NCBI RefSeq assembly: GCF_000955955.1
Contig: NZ_JYJG01000087.1
Span: forward strand, 3,389-67,388
Direction of reading: 5' to 3'
DNA length: 64,000 bases
Source: Lentzea aerocolonigenes
GTDB lineage: Bacteria > Actinomycetota > Actinomycetes > Mycobacteriales > Pseudonocardiaceae
A program made the translations under genes and the position numbers. Positions 24,500-33,262 of the stretch are shown here, piece by piece; positions within the stretch are counted from its first letter, which is position 1, and each line of letters starts with the position of its first letter. Below the pieces are notes generated by a model. That model saw only the letters and a list, made by a program, of their open reading frames with translations, did not search any database and was not told the DNA's origin.

Positions 24500-25357
24500 G
24501 TGACCGACGACCTGAGCGGACTGGGGCGCGATCGCACGCCCGTGCGCACGGCGTTGGAGAGCGCCCTCGGTGCGGCCGATCGCGTCTCGGCCGTCGACGA
24601 GCAGGCGGCGTTGCTGCGGGCGGTCCACCTCATGCACCAGCCAGCGATCGCGGTGCGCAACACCAGCCCGGACGACCTGCGCGGCGTTTACTCCATTGTG
24701 GACCACAACGAGGAAGCCGCGCTGCACCTGCGCTGCTCGCCCGCCGAACTCGCGAGCCAGCCGCTGAGCCTGCTCCTCGCCGCGGACACCGCTCGCGCGG
24801 TCAGCGCGCTCGCCGACCGCGCGATGCGCGCGGGTGGCCGGGTGACGGCCGAGGTGTTCGCACCGGATCCGCTCGCCGACCTCATCGGAGGTCCCGTCGT
24901 GTCGGTGCGCGCCACCCCGGCGGGTGGGTTGGTGCTGGTGAGCTGGTTCGCCGGGCACGAGCAGTACCGGCGGGCGGGTTCCGAGGCCACCGTCGGCGAC
25001 CGGCTCGCCGTCGCCGACGCGCTCGATCTCGTCGCGGACGCGGGGATCGGGTTGTTCACGATGGACCTGGTGACCGGCGACGTGGTGTGGACCGACGGCA
25101 TGTACGAGTTGTTCGGCGTCGCGCGCGTAGGCGAGCGGGCGCCGAACCTGGACGCCGTGCTCGCACTGACGACCGTCGAGACGGCGGAGTTGGGCTTGGC
25201 CGCGTGGCTCGAACTGGTGCACCACGGCACCCCGATGAACGTGCGGTTCCAGTTCCGGCCCGCGTCCAGTGGCCGGTGGGTCCGGCTGGTGGCGCGTGCG
25301 AGCACGGGTGCGGACGGGTTTCCCCAGCGCGTGTCCGGCATCTGCATGGGAGACTGA
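24500..25357 (+). CDS. PAS-domain protein
   Basis: 285 residues. The second half contains a recognisable PAS fold (GIGLFTMDLVTGDVVWTDGM, YELFGV, then FQFRPASSGRWVRLVARAST), and the first half is probably another, more divergent PAS domain. No kinase, GGDEF or HTH output domain follows, so it would act through a partner. GTG 24500 with GAGG upstream is preferred; GTG 24491 is possible. It converges on the PAS-LuxR gene at 25399-26361, which also has PAS domains, and may supply it with a signalling partner (inference). Confidence 0.75.
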   Translation: MTDDLSGLGRDRTPVRTALESALGAADRVSAVDEQAALLRAVHLMHQPAIAVRNTSPDDLRGVYSIVDHNEEAALHLRCSPAELASQPLSLLLAADTARAVSALADRAMRAGGRVTAEVFAPDPLADLIGGPVVSVRATPAGGLVLVSWFAGHEQYRRAGSEATVGDRLAVADALDLVADAGIGLFTMDLVTGDVVWTDGMYELFGVARVGERAPNLDAVLALTTVETAELGLAAWLELVHHGTPMNVRFQFRPASSGRWVRLVARASTGADGFPQRVSGICMGD

Positions 25358-25398
25358 GCAGCGACCGCCCGACCGTCCACTGCGGACAGCCGGCCGGG

Positions 25399-26361
25399 TC
25401 ACTGCAGGTGCCGAGCCCGCACCTTCGGCGGCCAGCTCCGGATGTCCAGCACACCGTGGAAGTAGGCCCGTGCCACGATCTCGGCGCGGCTGGCCGCGGC
25501 CATCTCGTCCCGCAGTTGCCGGATGTGGTAATCAAGGCCCTGCCGGGACAGGCCCATGTCCATCGCCAGTTGCGCGTTGTCCCGCCCGGTCGCGAGGCGT
25601 TCGAGCAACGTGCGCTGCCTGCCGGTCAGCACGTGCGGTGCCGGTGTCAGTGGACCGGACACGAGCGCGCACACGATGAGACGTTCCTTCTCCGCCCTTT
25701 CGACCCTCAGCTCGACTGGCAACAGGTCACCGGAGGCGTGCCACATGAAGGCGTCCACCGGCTCGCCGGTGCGGCCGTGTTCATGCAGCAGACCGACGAC
25801 TTCCGACGGATTCGGGTGCCGGACGTAGCGGGCGAGCGGTTCCGCGTTCCTCGTGTCATCGGAGAAACCCAGCAGCGCCGACCACCGCCGATTGGTGTCG
25901 AGCAGAACACCGTCCGCGCTCACCACGGCGAGTGCGACCGGTGCCTGCTTCCACGGTGACGACAGCACACGGGCGCGCGCGTCGACCGGATGTGCCCGCG
26001 CGCCTGCGGTGTCGGAGTACATCCCGCCGGCCGCGACGTCGCCGTCCGGCAGGGTCACGCCGAAGACGTGGCCGGGCAGCAGGAACCGCCGTCCGTCCCA
26101 CTCGACCTGCAACGCGTGCGGCAGCGGGTGGCCGGATCGCCGTGCGGCCCGGTCGGCGGCGGCCTTGTCCTCGGCGACCGCGGTCGGGTTGAGGTCGGCG
26201 ATCCGTTTGCCGACCATGTCTTTCGGGTTGGCGATGCCGTGCAACGCGGCGTAGGCGGCGTTCACCCACAGGTACCGTCCAGACCGGTCGCGCAGGAACG
26301 CGGGGAAGGGCGACATCTGCACGACGGTCGCGAGCACGTCACCGGAGTTGCTGCGGTCCAC
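25399..26361 (-). CDS. PAS-PAS-LuxR transcriptional regulator
   Basis: 320 residues. Two PAS domains at about 10-105 (SPFPAFLRDRSGRYLWVNAA) and 135-230 (APVALAVVSADGVLLDTNRR) precede a LuxR-like helix-turn-helix (LTGRQRTLLERLATGRDNAQ, then MGLSRQGLDYHIRQLRDEM). The motif variant DYHIRQLR is common in actinobacterial PAS-LuxR regulators of secondary metabolism such as the PimM/AmphRIV class. GTG 26361 with GGGAG seven bases upstream is preferred to ATG 26388. It diverges from the NRPS-like gene at 26584 and is a likely pathway regulator (inference). Confidence 0.85.
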   Translation of the reverse strand: MDRSNSGDVLATVVQMSPFPAFLRDRSGRYLWVNAAYAALHGIANPKDMVGKRIADLNPTAVAEDKAAADRAARRSGHPLPHALQVEWDGRRFLLPGHVFGVTLPDGDVAAGGMYSDTAGARAHPVDARARVLSSPWKQAPVALAVVSADGVLLDTNRRWSALLGFSDDTRNAEPLARYVRHPNPSEVVGLLHEHGRTGEPVDAFMWHASGDLLPVELRVERAEKERLIVCALVSGPLTPAPHVLTGRQRTLLERLATGRDNAQLAMDMGLSRQGLDYHIRQLRDEMAAASRAEIVARAYFHGVLDIRSWPPKVRARHLQ

Positions 26362-26504
26362 TCGGTCTCCCTGACAGTCGATGATCAACTGCCATGCTCG
26401 GCCGGGCAGAGGTCCGCGCGCCTGCGGCGATCGGTTCTCAGCGCGGTGCGGCGCGCATCACCGTTCGTGTGCCGGAAGCGGTGATCGCGTGCTGACCGGG
26501 CGCA

Positions 26505-26518
26505 TGGCCGATCGGACG
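26505..26518. promoter_or_regulatory. CCGATCGG operator-like site
   Basis: TGGCCGATCGGACG matches 11 of 14 positions of the TGCCCGATCGGGCA palindrome. It lies 65 bases before the NRPS-like gene, in the divergent region shared with the PAS-LuxR regulator. Confidence 0.4.
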
Positions 26519-26583
26519 TGTCGTGGCCACCCGGCCGGTTCGTAGAACTGAGTGCCACCGACCCACCGCTGCCGAGGACACAG

Positions 26584-29472
26584 ATGCCCAACCACAGCCG
26601 CATTCGCGCGGACGCCTTCCACCGCCCGCTGTCGCCTGCGGAACGCCTGTACGTCGCCGCGGCGGGGCCGCGCACGCCACTGGTGATCCAGTTCATCGTG
26701 CGGGGCACAGGTGGGTTCGACGTGGCCGCGTTGTCCGAGGCGGTGCGGGTGGCGTCACAGGCGTGTCCCGGCGCCCGGCTCGTCCGGCGCGGCCGCACGT
26801 GGGTCGACAGCGGACTGACGCCGCCGGTGCGGACTTTGGTCGGAGACGACGACGCGGGTCTGCCGTTCCTCGACGAGCCGCTCGACCCGGAGAGCGGGCC
26901 GACGTGTGAGGTGGTCGTGGTGCACGGCAGCCGCAGCCTCGTGGTGTTCCGCGCGTTCCACGGTGTGATGGACGGCAGAGGTGTGCTCGCGTGGGCACAC
27001 GACGTCTTCCGGGCACTGCGCGGCGAACGCCTCGCCGGCGCGCCGTCGGCGGACACCGAGCTCACCGTGCTGAGGAGAACCCGACCGACGGTCGAACCGC
27101 CGGTCGTGCGGTTCGACCGCCCGGCACCGCTGCCCGATCTCGCGCGCTGTACCGAACCTGGTGAGCTGCGATGGGCGCGGCACACGGTGGCGGGCAACCA
27201 CGCGGGTGTGGTCGCGCGCATCGCCACCGCGATCGCGTCCACCGCGGACGGTGCGCGGGTGATGGTTCCGGTTGACCTGCGCAGGCACACCGATGCCCGG
27301 TCGACGGCCAACCTCGCGTTGCCGATCCTGCTCGACGTCGTGGCCGGTGCCGACTGGAGCACCGTCCACACCGGACTGCTCACGGCGCTGGCGGAGCGTC
27401 GTGAGCTCGCCGTGCCCGGCGGACTGCGCACGATCGCACACCGTGCCCCGAACGCGGTGCTGCGCTCTTTGCTCAGGCGCGCCGCCGGGCGCGGCTACCC
27501 CTGCTCGGCCGTCGTCTCGCACCTCGGGCACGTGGAGCTCGCCGCGTTCTCGGCACCGGACTTCACCGCGACGGCGGCGTACTCGCTGCCCGTGCACGAC
27601 CCGGTCACGCCGATGTCGGTGTGCGTCACCGAAACCGACGACCGCACCGAAATCGCGCTGGCGTACCGGGCACGCCCGGACAGCGACGGCACGACGGCGC
27701 GGGCGTTGCTGCACGCGATGGGTGACGCGGTGATCGGCGAACGGCAGGCGGTCGACGGCGAGACCGTGCTCAGTCGCTTCCTGGCACAGGTGCGGAGGTC
27801 GCCGTCGGCGGTCGCGGTCGTCGGCCGGGACGCCACGCTGACCTACGAGGAGCTCGACCGCCGTTCGGATGCCGTGGCGGACTTGTTGCGGGCCAACGGC
27901 GTCGCGGCCAAGACGGTCGTGGGTGTGCTCGCCGAGCGGTCCGCCGCCGCGGTCGTGGCGATCTGGGGAGTGCTCAAGGCAGGCGCGTCCTACCTGCCGC
28001 TGGACACGCACCACCCCGCACGGCGGATCAACACCACGCTCGTCGCCGCCGGCGCGCGAGTCTGTCTCGCGCAACGGTTGCAGCGTCAGCGGATCACCGC
28101 GCCGTGCGAGGTGATGGTGCTGGAGGAGGCGTGGTTGCCCGCTACGGCGCGGCGGCCGGTCACCCCGGCACCGCACGACCCGGCCTACGTGGTGTTCACA
28201 TCCGGTTCCACCGGCGCGCCCAAGGGCGTCGTGGTCAGCCACGGCGCACTCGCGAGCTACACCGGCTGGGCCGTGCGCTTGTACGGCGTCGACCGCGACA
28301 CCAGGTTTGCCGTGTTCACCTCGCTCGCCGTCGACCTCACCGTCACGGCGCTGTTCCTGCCGCTGCTCGTGGGCGGCAGCGTGGTGATGGTGCCCGACGA
28401 GGTGAACCACGTGTCGCTGCGCGAAGTCGTCGAGCAGTGCGGGGCGAACTCGTTGAAGCTCACGCCGACGCACCTCGACCTGATCTACCGGCTCGACCTG
28501 CGGCCGGACGGTTTCCGCCTGCTCGTCGTCGGGGGCGAGCAGCTCAGAACGGACCTGGTGCGGCGGGTCCGGTGGTCGTTCGGTGAGAATTGCCGCATCT
28601 TCAACGCCTACGGTCCCACCGAGGCGACCGTCGAGTGCGTGGTGGCCGAGTACGACCCGGAGGTTCACGGCGGTGTCGTGGTGCCGATTGGCACACCCCG
28701 AGGTGAGACGTCCGTGCTGGTGCTCGACCGGGAGGGAGACGATCCGGTCGAACCGGGCGAGTTCGGTGAGCTGTGCCTCGCCGGCGACCAGCTGGCCGAC
28801 GGCTACCTCGGCGCGGGGCCGGCCGAGTCGGCGCGGTTCGTGGTGCTGCCCTCCGGGCGGCGCGCCTACCGGACCGGGGATCTCGTGCGGCAGCTGCCCG
28901 GTGGCGAGTTCGAGTACGCCGGGCGGATCGACCGGCAGATCACCGTGCGTGGCCACCGGATCGAGCCGTCGGAAGTCGAGGTGGCGCTGGAGCGGCATCC
29001 CGAGATCGGCCGGGCCGTGGTGAGCGCGGTCGAGTCCGCGACGGGCGAGATGGTGCTGCGGGCGCACGTGATCGCCGCGCCGGGCTTCGACGAGGCCGAC
29101 GTGCGCCGCCACGTCGCGGCCACGCTGCCGTGGCACATGGTGCCGCAGTCCGTAGTGCCGGTCGGGGAGCTCCCCCACACGACGAGCGGCAAGACCGACC
29201 TGGCCGCGTTGTACCCGCCGGTGGTGGACGAGGTGATCCGGATCTGGGCCCGCGTGCTCGGCGTCGAACCGGACGCGGTCACGCCCGACACCGAGTTCCA
29301 CCGGCTCGGCGGCACCTCGCTGACACTGCTGAAGGTGCTCGCGCTCATCGCCGTCGACGTGGTCGGCGCCGAGCGCGAGGCGGACTTCATGACCCACCTG
29401 CGGCAGATCGTCCGCACCCCGACCCCACGTGCGATCGGCGCCGCGGTCGAACGCGCGCTCGCCCTCAGCTGA
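26584..29472 (+). CDS. NRPS-like protein: condensation/acyltransferase, adenylation, carrier
   Basis: 962 residues. An N-terminal condensation-like domain (about 1-390) has HGVMDG as its active-site motif, with one His rather than two, as in PapA-type acyltransferases. The adenylation domain (about 400-865) has VVFTSGSTGAPKGVVVSHG, FAVFTSLAVDLTVTALF with the Asp expected for alpha-amino-acid substrates, NAYGPTEATVE and RTGDLV. A carrier domain ends the protein with LGGTSLTLL (Ser for phosphopantetheine). No thioesterase. This single module could attach an amino acid to a hydroxy-lipid, as LstE does in lipstatin synthesis; whether it serves the OleA-D-like operon 6.6 kb away is inference. ATG 26584 follows GAGGA. 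Confidence 0.87.
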   Translation: MPNHSRIRADAFHRPLSPAERLYVAAAGPRTPLVIQFIVRGTGGFDVAALSEAVRVASQACPGARLVRRGRTWVDSGLTPPVRTLVGDDDAGLPFLDEPLDPESGPTCEVVVVHGSRSLVVFRAFHGVMDGRGVLAWAHDVFRALRGERLAGAPSADTELTVLRRTRPTVEPPVVRFDRPAPLPDLARCTEPGELRWARHTVAGNHAGVVARIATAIASTADGARVMVPVDLRRHTDARSTANLALPILLDVVAGADWSTVHTGLLTALAERRELAVPGGLRTIAHRAPNAVLRSLLRRAAGRGYPCSAVVSHLGHVELAAFSAPDFTATAAYSLPVHDPVTPMSVCVTETDDRTEIALAYRARPDSDGTTARALLHAMGDAVIGERQAVDGETVLSRFLAQVRRSPSAVAVVGRDATLTYEELDRRSDAVADLLRANGVAAKTVVGVLAERSAAAVVAIWGVLKAGASYLPLDTHHPARRINTTLVAAGARVCLAQRLQRQRITAPCEVMVLEEAWLPATARRPVTPAPHDPAYVVFTSGSTGAPKGVVVSHGALASYTGWAVRLYGVDRDTRFAVFTSLAVDLTVTALFLPLLVGGSVVMVPDEVNHVSLREVVEQCGANSLKLTPTHLDLIYRLDLRPDGFRLLVVGGEQLRTDLVRRVRWSFGENCRIFNAYGPTEATVECVVAEYDPEVHGGVVVPIGTPRGETSVLVLDREGDDPVEPGEFGELCLAGDQLADGYLGAGPAESARFVVLPSGRRAYRTGDLVRQLPGGEFEYAGRIDRQITVRGHRIEPSEVEVALERHPEIGRAVVSAVESATGEMVLRAHVIAAPGFDEADVRRHVAATLPWHMVPQSVVPVGELPHTTSGKTDLAALYPPVVDEVIRIWARVLGVEPDAVTPDTEFHRLGGTSLTLLKVLALIAVDVVGAEREADFMTHLRQIVRTPTPRAIGAAVERALALS

Positions 29473-29620
29473 CCGTCACGTCGTCGAAGGGCAGCAACCT
29501 GTCCACGAACGGGAACACCAGGTACCACAACAGGGCCAGCACACCGGTCAGCAGCACCAGCAGCAGTGCGACGCGGATCGCGGCACCGCCGGGCAGCACC
29601 CGCCACAACCATCCGTACAC
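29465..29620 (-). CDS. Small membrane protein paired with class E sortase
   Basis: 51 residues starting at GTG 29620, seven bases after CGGAGG and two bases after the sortase stop. The product (YGWLWRVLPG, then a 20-residue helix LLLVLLTGVLALLWYLVF, then DRLLPFDDVTVS) matches the small single-pass proteins that commonly follow class E sortases in actinomycetes. Its 3-prime end overlaps the convergent NRPS-like gene by eight bases. Role unknown; possibly a sortase partner or inhibitor. Confidence 0.8.
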   Translation of the reverse strand: MYGWLWRVLPGGAAIRVALLLVLLTGVLALLWYLVFPFVDRLLPFDDVTVS

Positions 29621-29622
29621 GG

Positions 29623-30282
29623 TCAGCCTCCGAGTTCCGCGGGACGACCGTTGGCCTTGTCCAGCACGGTGCTGAGCACACCGTGCACGACGAGCCGCTG
29701 GTAGTTGTCCCACTTGGGGTTGCAGGTCGTGAGCGTGATCCGGGCGGCGTCCGGCTCCGCATCCGGCCGGTCGGGCACCGGTGCGATCTCCTCGATCGCC
29801 GTCGGTGCCACGATCTTCTGCTCGGACACGCGGTAGGTGAACCACCGGCTGCGGGTCTCCACGACCACCACGTCACCCTCGACGACGTCGTCGAGGTCCC
29901 AGAAGATGCCGGGGGAGCGGTGACCGGCGACGGCGAAGTTGCCGGCCTGACCGGGCAGCTGGCTGCTCGGGTAGTGACCGGGTCCCTTCGTCAGCGCCGA
30001 CAGCGTCACGCCCTCGACGACGACCAGCTTCAGCCCCAGCCGCGGGACGTGCAGCACTGCCATCGGCTGACCGGCCACGGGCACCTCGTCCTCCTGCGCC
30101 GTGCCCGGAGGTGGCGGGTCGCGGTGCCAGTCCTGCTCCACCTGGTGCGTGAGGTCGTCCTGGGCGCGCTGGTACTGACCGGCCTTCCCCCACGTCTCCC
30201 ATGCCACGAAGAGCAGCAGCACGAGCCCGATCGTCATCGCGAGCTCGCCGAACGTCCGCACCGCCGTGCGACCGGAAACCAC
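29623..30282 (-). CDS. Class E sortase
   Basis: 219 residues. An N-terminal signal anchor (LAMTIGLVLLLFVAWETWG) precedes a sortase domain with NFAVAGHRS (catalytic His) and TLTTCNPKWDNYQRLVVHG (catalytic Cys near residue 187). Class E sortases in actinobacteria attach LAXTG-type proteins to peptidoglycan. The giant repeat protein at the right edge of the window is a possible client, but its C-terminus is not visible. GTG 30282 was chosen from several in-frame GTGs by its distance from GGAGG. Confidence 0.92.
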   Translation of the reverse strand: MVSGRTAVRTFGELAMTIGLVLLLFVAWETWGKAGQYQRAQDDLTHQVEQDWHRDPPPPGTAQEDEVPVAGQPMAVLHVPRLGLKLVVVEGVTLSALTKGPGHYPSSQLPGQAGNFAVAGHRSPGIFWDLDDVVEGDVVVVETRSRWFTYRVSEQKIVAPTAIEEIAPVPDRPDAEPDAARITLTTCNPKWDNYQRLVVHGVLSTVLDKANGRPAELGG

Positions 30283-30360
30283 CCGCACCACCTCCACTCC
30301 ACCGGGACGTGTTGCAGACCCGGCAGTGGGCCGGAGATGACGCACGCACCGCTCAACTCA

Positions 30361-30381
30361 CCGATCGGGTGAGCCGATCGG
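30361..30381. promoter_or_regulatory. Pair of CCGATCGG cores
   Basis: CCGATCGG occurs at 30361-30368 and again at 30374-30381 between the divergent sortase gene and member C; the first lies in the near-palindrome CTCACCGATCGGGTGAG. These resemble the core of the 14-bp palindrome found further right at 30494. Confidence 0.4.
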
Positions 30382-30493
30382 ATCCCGTGACGTGACCGTA
30401 CTGGTGCCTGCCTGGCTGTTGCCGCAGCAGGTGAACCGGGGTGTCGGCGCGTGCGTCCGGAGCGGACGGTCGCCGGGCGCGTGCACCGGGTAC

Positions 30494-30507
30494 TGCCCGA
30501 ACGGGCA
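30494..30507. promoter_or_regulatory. 14-bp palindrome upstream of member C
   Basis: TGCCCGAACGGGCA, with perfect 6-bp arms TGCCCG/CGGGCA, starts 69 bases before the ATG of member C. It is almost identical to the sites before member D (58578-58591) and before the sheath gene (34239-34252). Likely an operator for a dimeric regulator. Confidence 0.55.
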
Positions 30508-30562
30508 TCTCCCGCGCTCTGTGCGCGGCCTACTGTCGATCCGACCGGAGAGGGATCGCAAG

Positions 30563-31966
30563 ATGCGTGACAGAGTTTTCCTGCTCGGTCGCGGCAGCAC
30601 CGGCCGGCCACCTGAGGTGTTCGTCCCCGAGGGGCTCGAGCTTCACCTCCACTCGTGCGCGGCTCCTGGCCGCGCGGCGGAGACGGTGCTGCGCGCGGCG
30701 GCGGGCGGCGCGTCCGGGTCGTCGGTGCACCGCACCGGTGGCAGACTGCCCAACTGGACGCTCCGGCCGGTGGCCGCCGCCGACGCCGCACGGGCGCTGG
30801 CGTTGACTCCCGCGACGATCGACCTCGTGGTCGCCGGCGGCACGTTGCGGCTGTGCGAGGCGCCGCTGCGGTGCGGCACCCGGCACGACTGCGGCGGCTG
30901 GCTCGACCTGCTCGGTGGCCATCGAGTGCTGCACCTGTTGCGGTGCGAGGACTCCGAGGACGAGCTGCTGCGCGCTGCCGCGCACGAGCACAACCTGGTG
31001 CAGCTCGCCTGGAGCGAGGACGGCGCGCGGTTGCACTGCGTCCAGACCGAACGGGTGCTGGTGCTGAACCCGCTGCGGCTGGAGCCCGAACCGCACGGCG
31101 CGGCGGAGATCCTGCACAGGCACGTCGCCGGCCTGCCGCACGTGGCGGACGCCGTGGTGGTGCGGCACGACGAGGACGACCCGGCCGTGCGCTGGCTCGA
31201 CGTCCGCCGGTCCAACCCGGCGCTGGCCGAGTCGCTGCAGTTGCATCTCGGCGACTTCGGCCCGTGGCTGTCGGTGCGCTTCTACTCCTCCGCCTGGCTC
31301 GTCGACCTCGATTCGCTGTCGCTGACCGGAGGTCCCGTGCCGGAAGAGGTCGACCACGCACTGCGCGCCGTGCTGGCGCGGTTCAACGACCACGTACGTG
31401 CCGAACGGCCACAGCTCGGGGCGTTGCGCGGGCTGCTCGAGGTGGCCGTCGACCTGCTGGACACCCGGCAGGCGGTCGCCGACGAGATCCGGGACGCCGC
31501 GCGGGCGGTGCACCGGCAGGTGTGCCCGTGGCTGGAGGAGCTGAAGGCGGTCGCCGGCGCGTGCGAACAGGTGCTGCGCGACCTCGCGATCGCGGACCCG
31601 GCGCAGCGGCTGGTCACGCAACTGCCGGGGTTGGGACTGCTCCCGCCCGACCTGGAGCCGGTCGGCAGGCCGCCGGTCGAAGCGTGCGTGGCGCTCGAGA
31701 TGAACGCGTTCCGGCGCGAGGCACACGCCTGCGCGGACGCCGTTGCGGTCGCCAGGGAACGCATCGCCCGCGAGCCGGTCGCCGGTGTCGTGGTCGCGGT
31801 GTGCGCGGCGATCGTGCCGTGGCTCGGGCTCGCCGAGAACGCCGCGGCCGAGCTGCTGGCGAAGCTTGAACAGGTGATCACCTCGGTGGAGGACGACAAC
31901 GACGCCGTGGCGCGGCGGCTGCGTGCGGCCGCCTGCGCGGTGAGCGGCGTGACGACAGGAGGCTGA
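30563..31966 (+). CDS. Cysteine-motif family protein, member C
   Basis: 467 residues. Shared N-terminal pattern RVFLLGRGSTG, then EVFVPEGLELHLHSCAA; the CPN motif of the others is here LPNWTLRPV (Cys lost). The core motif is LCEAPLRC-x5-CGGWL. The C-terminal half is helical and ends SVEDDNDAVARRLRAA, as in member A. It is followed after one base by the PAAR gene and then by a LuxR regulator of the same kind that accompanies member B, placing this family at the head of the injection-system locus. ATG 30563 is preceded by GGAGAGGG. Function unknown; an effector, adaptor or regulator of the injection machine is possible. Confidence 0.88.
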   Translation: MRDRVFLLGRGSTGRPPEVFVPEGLELHLHSCAAPGRAAETVLRAAAGGASGSSVHRTGGRLPNWTLRPVAAADAARALALTPATIDLVVAGGTLRLCEAPLRCGTRHDCGGWLDLLGGHRVLHLLRCEDSEDELLRAAAHEHNLVQLAWSEDGARLHCVQTERVLVLNPLRLEPEPHGAAEILHRHVAGLPHVADAVVVRHDEDDPAVRWLDVRRSNPALAESLQLHLGDFGPWLSVRFYSSAWLVDLDSLSLTGGPVPEEVDHALRAVLARFNDHVRAERPQLGALRGLLEVAVDLLDTRQAVADEIRDAARAVHRQVCPWLEELKAVAGACEQVLRDLAIADPAQRLVTQLPGLGLLPPDLEPVGRPPVEACVALEMNAFRREAHACADAVAVARERIAREPVAGVVVAVCAAIVPWLGLAENAAAELLAKLEQVITSVEDDNDAVARRLRAAACAVSGVTTGG

Positions 31967-31967
31967 C

Positions 31968-32360
31968 GTGGGCAACCCCGCGGCGAAGATGGGTGACCAG
32001 GTGGTCGGGCAGGACATCCACATCGTCATGGTTCCCTCACCGGGCGGGCCGGTGCCGACACCGATGGCGTTCCCGTTCGCCGGGATCATCGGCGACGGGT
32101 GCTGCCAGACGGTGCTGATCGAGGGCAAACCAGCCGCCACGGCCGGCAGCGCCGCGCGGAACACACCACCGCACCTCGCTCCCAGCGGCCAGTTCCAGGT
32201 GGAACCCACCAACACCGCGCAGATCCTGCCGTCCGCCAGCCGCGTGCTCATCGGCGGCAAGCCCGCCGCGCGGGCCGGCGACAAGGCGCAGACGTGCAAC
32301 GATCCCGCGCCGCTCCCGGTCGGCACGGTGCAGGCGGTTGGAACCGTGTTCATCGGGTGA
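31968..32360 (+). CDS. PAAR-domain spike tip protein
   Basis: 130 residues. It contains the PAAR/DUF4150-type pattern: NPAAKMGDQVVGQDIHIVMV near the start, PFAGIIGDGCCQTVLIEGKP in the middle and VLIGGKPAARAGDKAQTC near the end. PAAR proteins form the pointed tip on the VgrG-like spike (Afp10/Cis10 position). Fused toxic domains are absent. GTG 31968 follows AGGAGG and begins one base after the stop of member C, so the two are co-transcribed. It lies outside the main baseplate block, separated from it by the LuxR gene. Confidence 0.85.
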   Translation: MGNPAAKMGDQVVGQDIHIVMVPSPGGPVPTPMAFPFAGIIGDGCCQTVLIEGKPAATAGSAARNTPPHLAPSGQFQVEPTNTAQILPSASRVLIGGKPAARAGDKAQTCNDPAPLPVGTVQAVGTVFIG

Positions 32361-32465
32361 GCTGCGCCCGTTGTGCGCGCCGGTCGAGCGATGTCACCAG
32401 CCGGTGCGAAGAGGGCGTGCCGATGCGCTCTGGTCCGTCCTCATCGGACTGGTGGACGGCTCCTT

Positions 32466-32498
32466 CGGATCGGTTGGCACCTGCCGTCCACCGATCCG
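32466..32498. terminator. Possible hairpin after the PAAR gene
   Basis: CGGATCGGT (32466-32474) pairs with ACCGATCCG (32490-32498), 9 bp with a 15-base loop; an alternative overlapping 10-bp pairing joins 32451-32460 with 32483-32492. It may end the member C/PAAR transcript. Confidence 0.35.
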
Positions 32499-32524
32499 CC
32501 CCCGGTGGTACCCCATCGGATCGT

Positions 32525-32567
32525 CCGATCGGTCGACCGAACCGTCCTCGATGTGCCTGATCGGCCC
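32525..32567. promoter_or_regulatory. Two operator-like sites before the LuxR gene
   Basis: CCGATCGG at 32525-32532, and TGCCTGATCGGCCC at 32554-32567 (11 of 14 matches to TGCCCGATCGGGCA), lie 78-120 bases before the GTG of the LuxR regulator, suggesting autoregulation or membership in the same regulon. Confidence 0.35.
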
Positions 32568-32644
32568 TCAGGACGGGCCGCGCGCTGAGGTCGAATGGAG
32601 GAGGTCACCTGTGTAGGGCGGAATTCTCCAAACGAGGAGCGGTT

Positions 32645-33262
32645 GTGCGGCGCGTGCCGGTGCTGGTGAAGGGCGTAGACGAGCTGTCGGAGCTGGGGGT
32701 GCGGGCTGCGCTCCGGTACGAGGACGGCGTGCATCTCGTCGACTCGGCCGATGACAACGATGTCGTCGCGGTCGTGGTGGGTCACGCGCTCGACGGCGGG
32801 CTCATCGCGGTGCTCAGGCTGTTGTGGAGCCAGAACGTCCGGCGCAGCGTGCTGGTCGTCAACGAGCTCGACGACACCGAGATGCTGACCGCGGTCGAGC
32901 TCGGCGTGTGCGCACTGGTGTGGTGGCGCGAGGCGGGTTCGACCCGGCTGTCCAGGGTGGTGCACCAGGTGCACCGGGGACAGGCGGCGTTACCGCCGGA
33001 CCTGCTGTCCCGGTTCCTGGCGCAAGTCTCCCGGCTGCAGCGCACGCAGGAGGATCCGCGGCTGGTCGGCAGCGGGTTGAAGGAACGCGAGCTGCACGTG
33101 CTCCGCCTCGTCGCGAACGGACTGGACACCAGGGAGATCGCCGACGAGCTGAACTACTCCGAGCGCACCATCAAGAACGTCCTGCGCGACGTGACGAACC
33201 GGTTCCAGCTGCGCAACCGCACGCACGCGGTGGCGTACGCGATGCGCGCCGGACTGCTTTGA
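32645..33262 (+). CDS. LuxR-family regulator with pseudo-receiver, paralog 2
   Basis: 205 residues, similar throughout to the regulator at 5523-6152: VPVLVKGVDELSELGVRAAL, ALVWWREAG, GQAALPPDLLSRFL, then LuxR HTH LKERELHVLRLVANGLDTRE and SERTIKNVLRDV. As in the paralog, VVG replaces the phospho-acceptor Asp, so it should not be a classical response regulator. GTG 32645 follows GAGGAG at six bases. Sitting between the PAAR gene and the Pvc16-like gene, it is a good candidate to control the injection system; binding to the nearby palindromes is inference. Confidence 0.9.
   Translation: MRRVPVLVKGVDELSELGVRAALRYEDGVHLVDSADDNDVVAVVVGHALDGGLIAVLRLLWSQNVRRSVLVVNELDDTEMLTAVELGVCALVWWREAGSTRLSRVVHQVHRGQAALPPDLLSRFLAQVSRLQRTQEDPRLVGSGLKERELHVLRLVANGLDTREIADELNYSERTIKNVLRDVTNRFQLRNRTHAVAYAMRAGLL

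Noticed and set aside
30530..32353. A 607-codon minus-strand frame antisense to member C and the PAAR gene
   Set aside because: Low-complexity product without domains; the opposite strand carries recognised proteins with ribosome sites.
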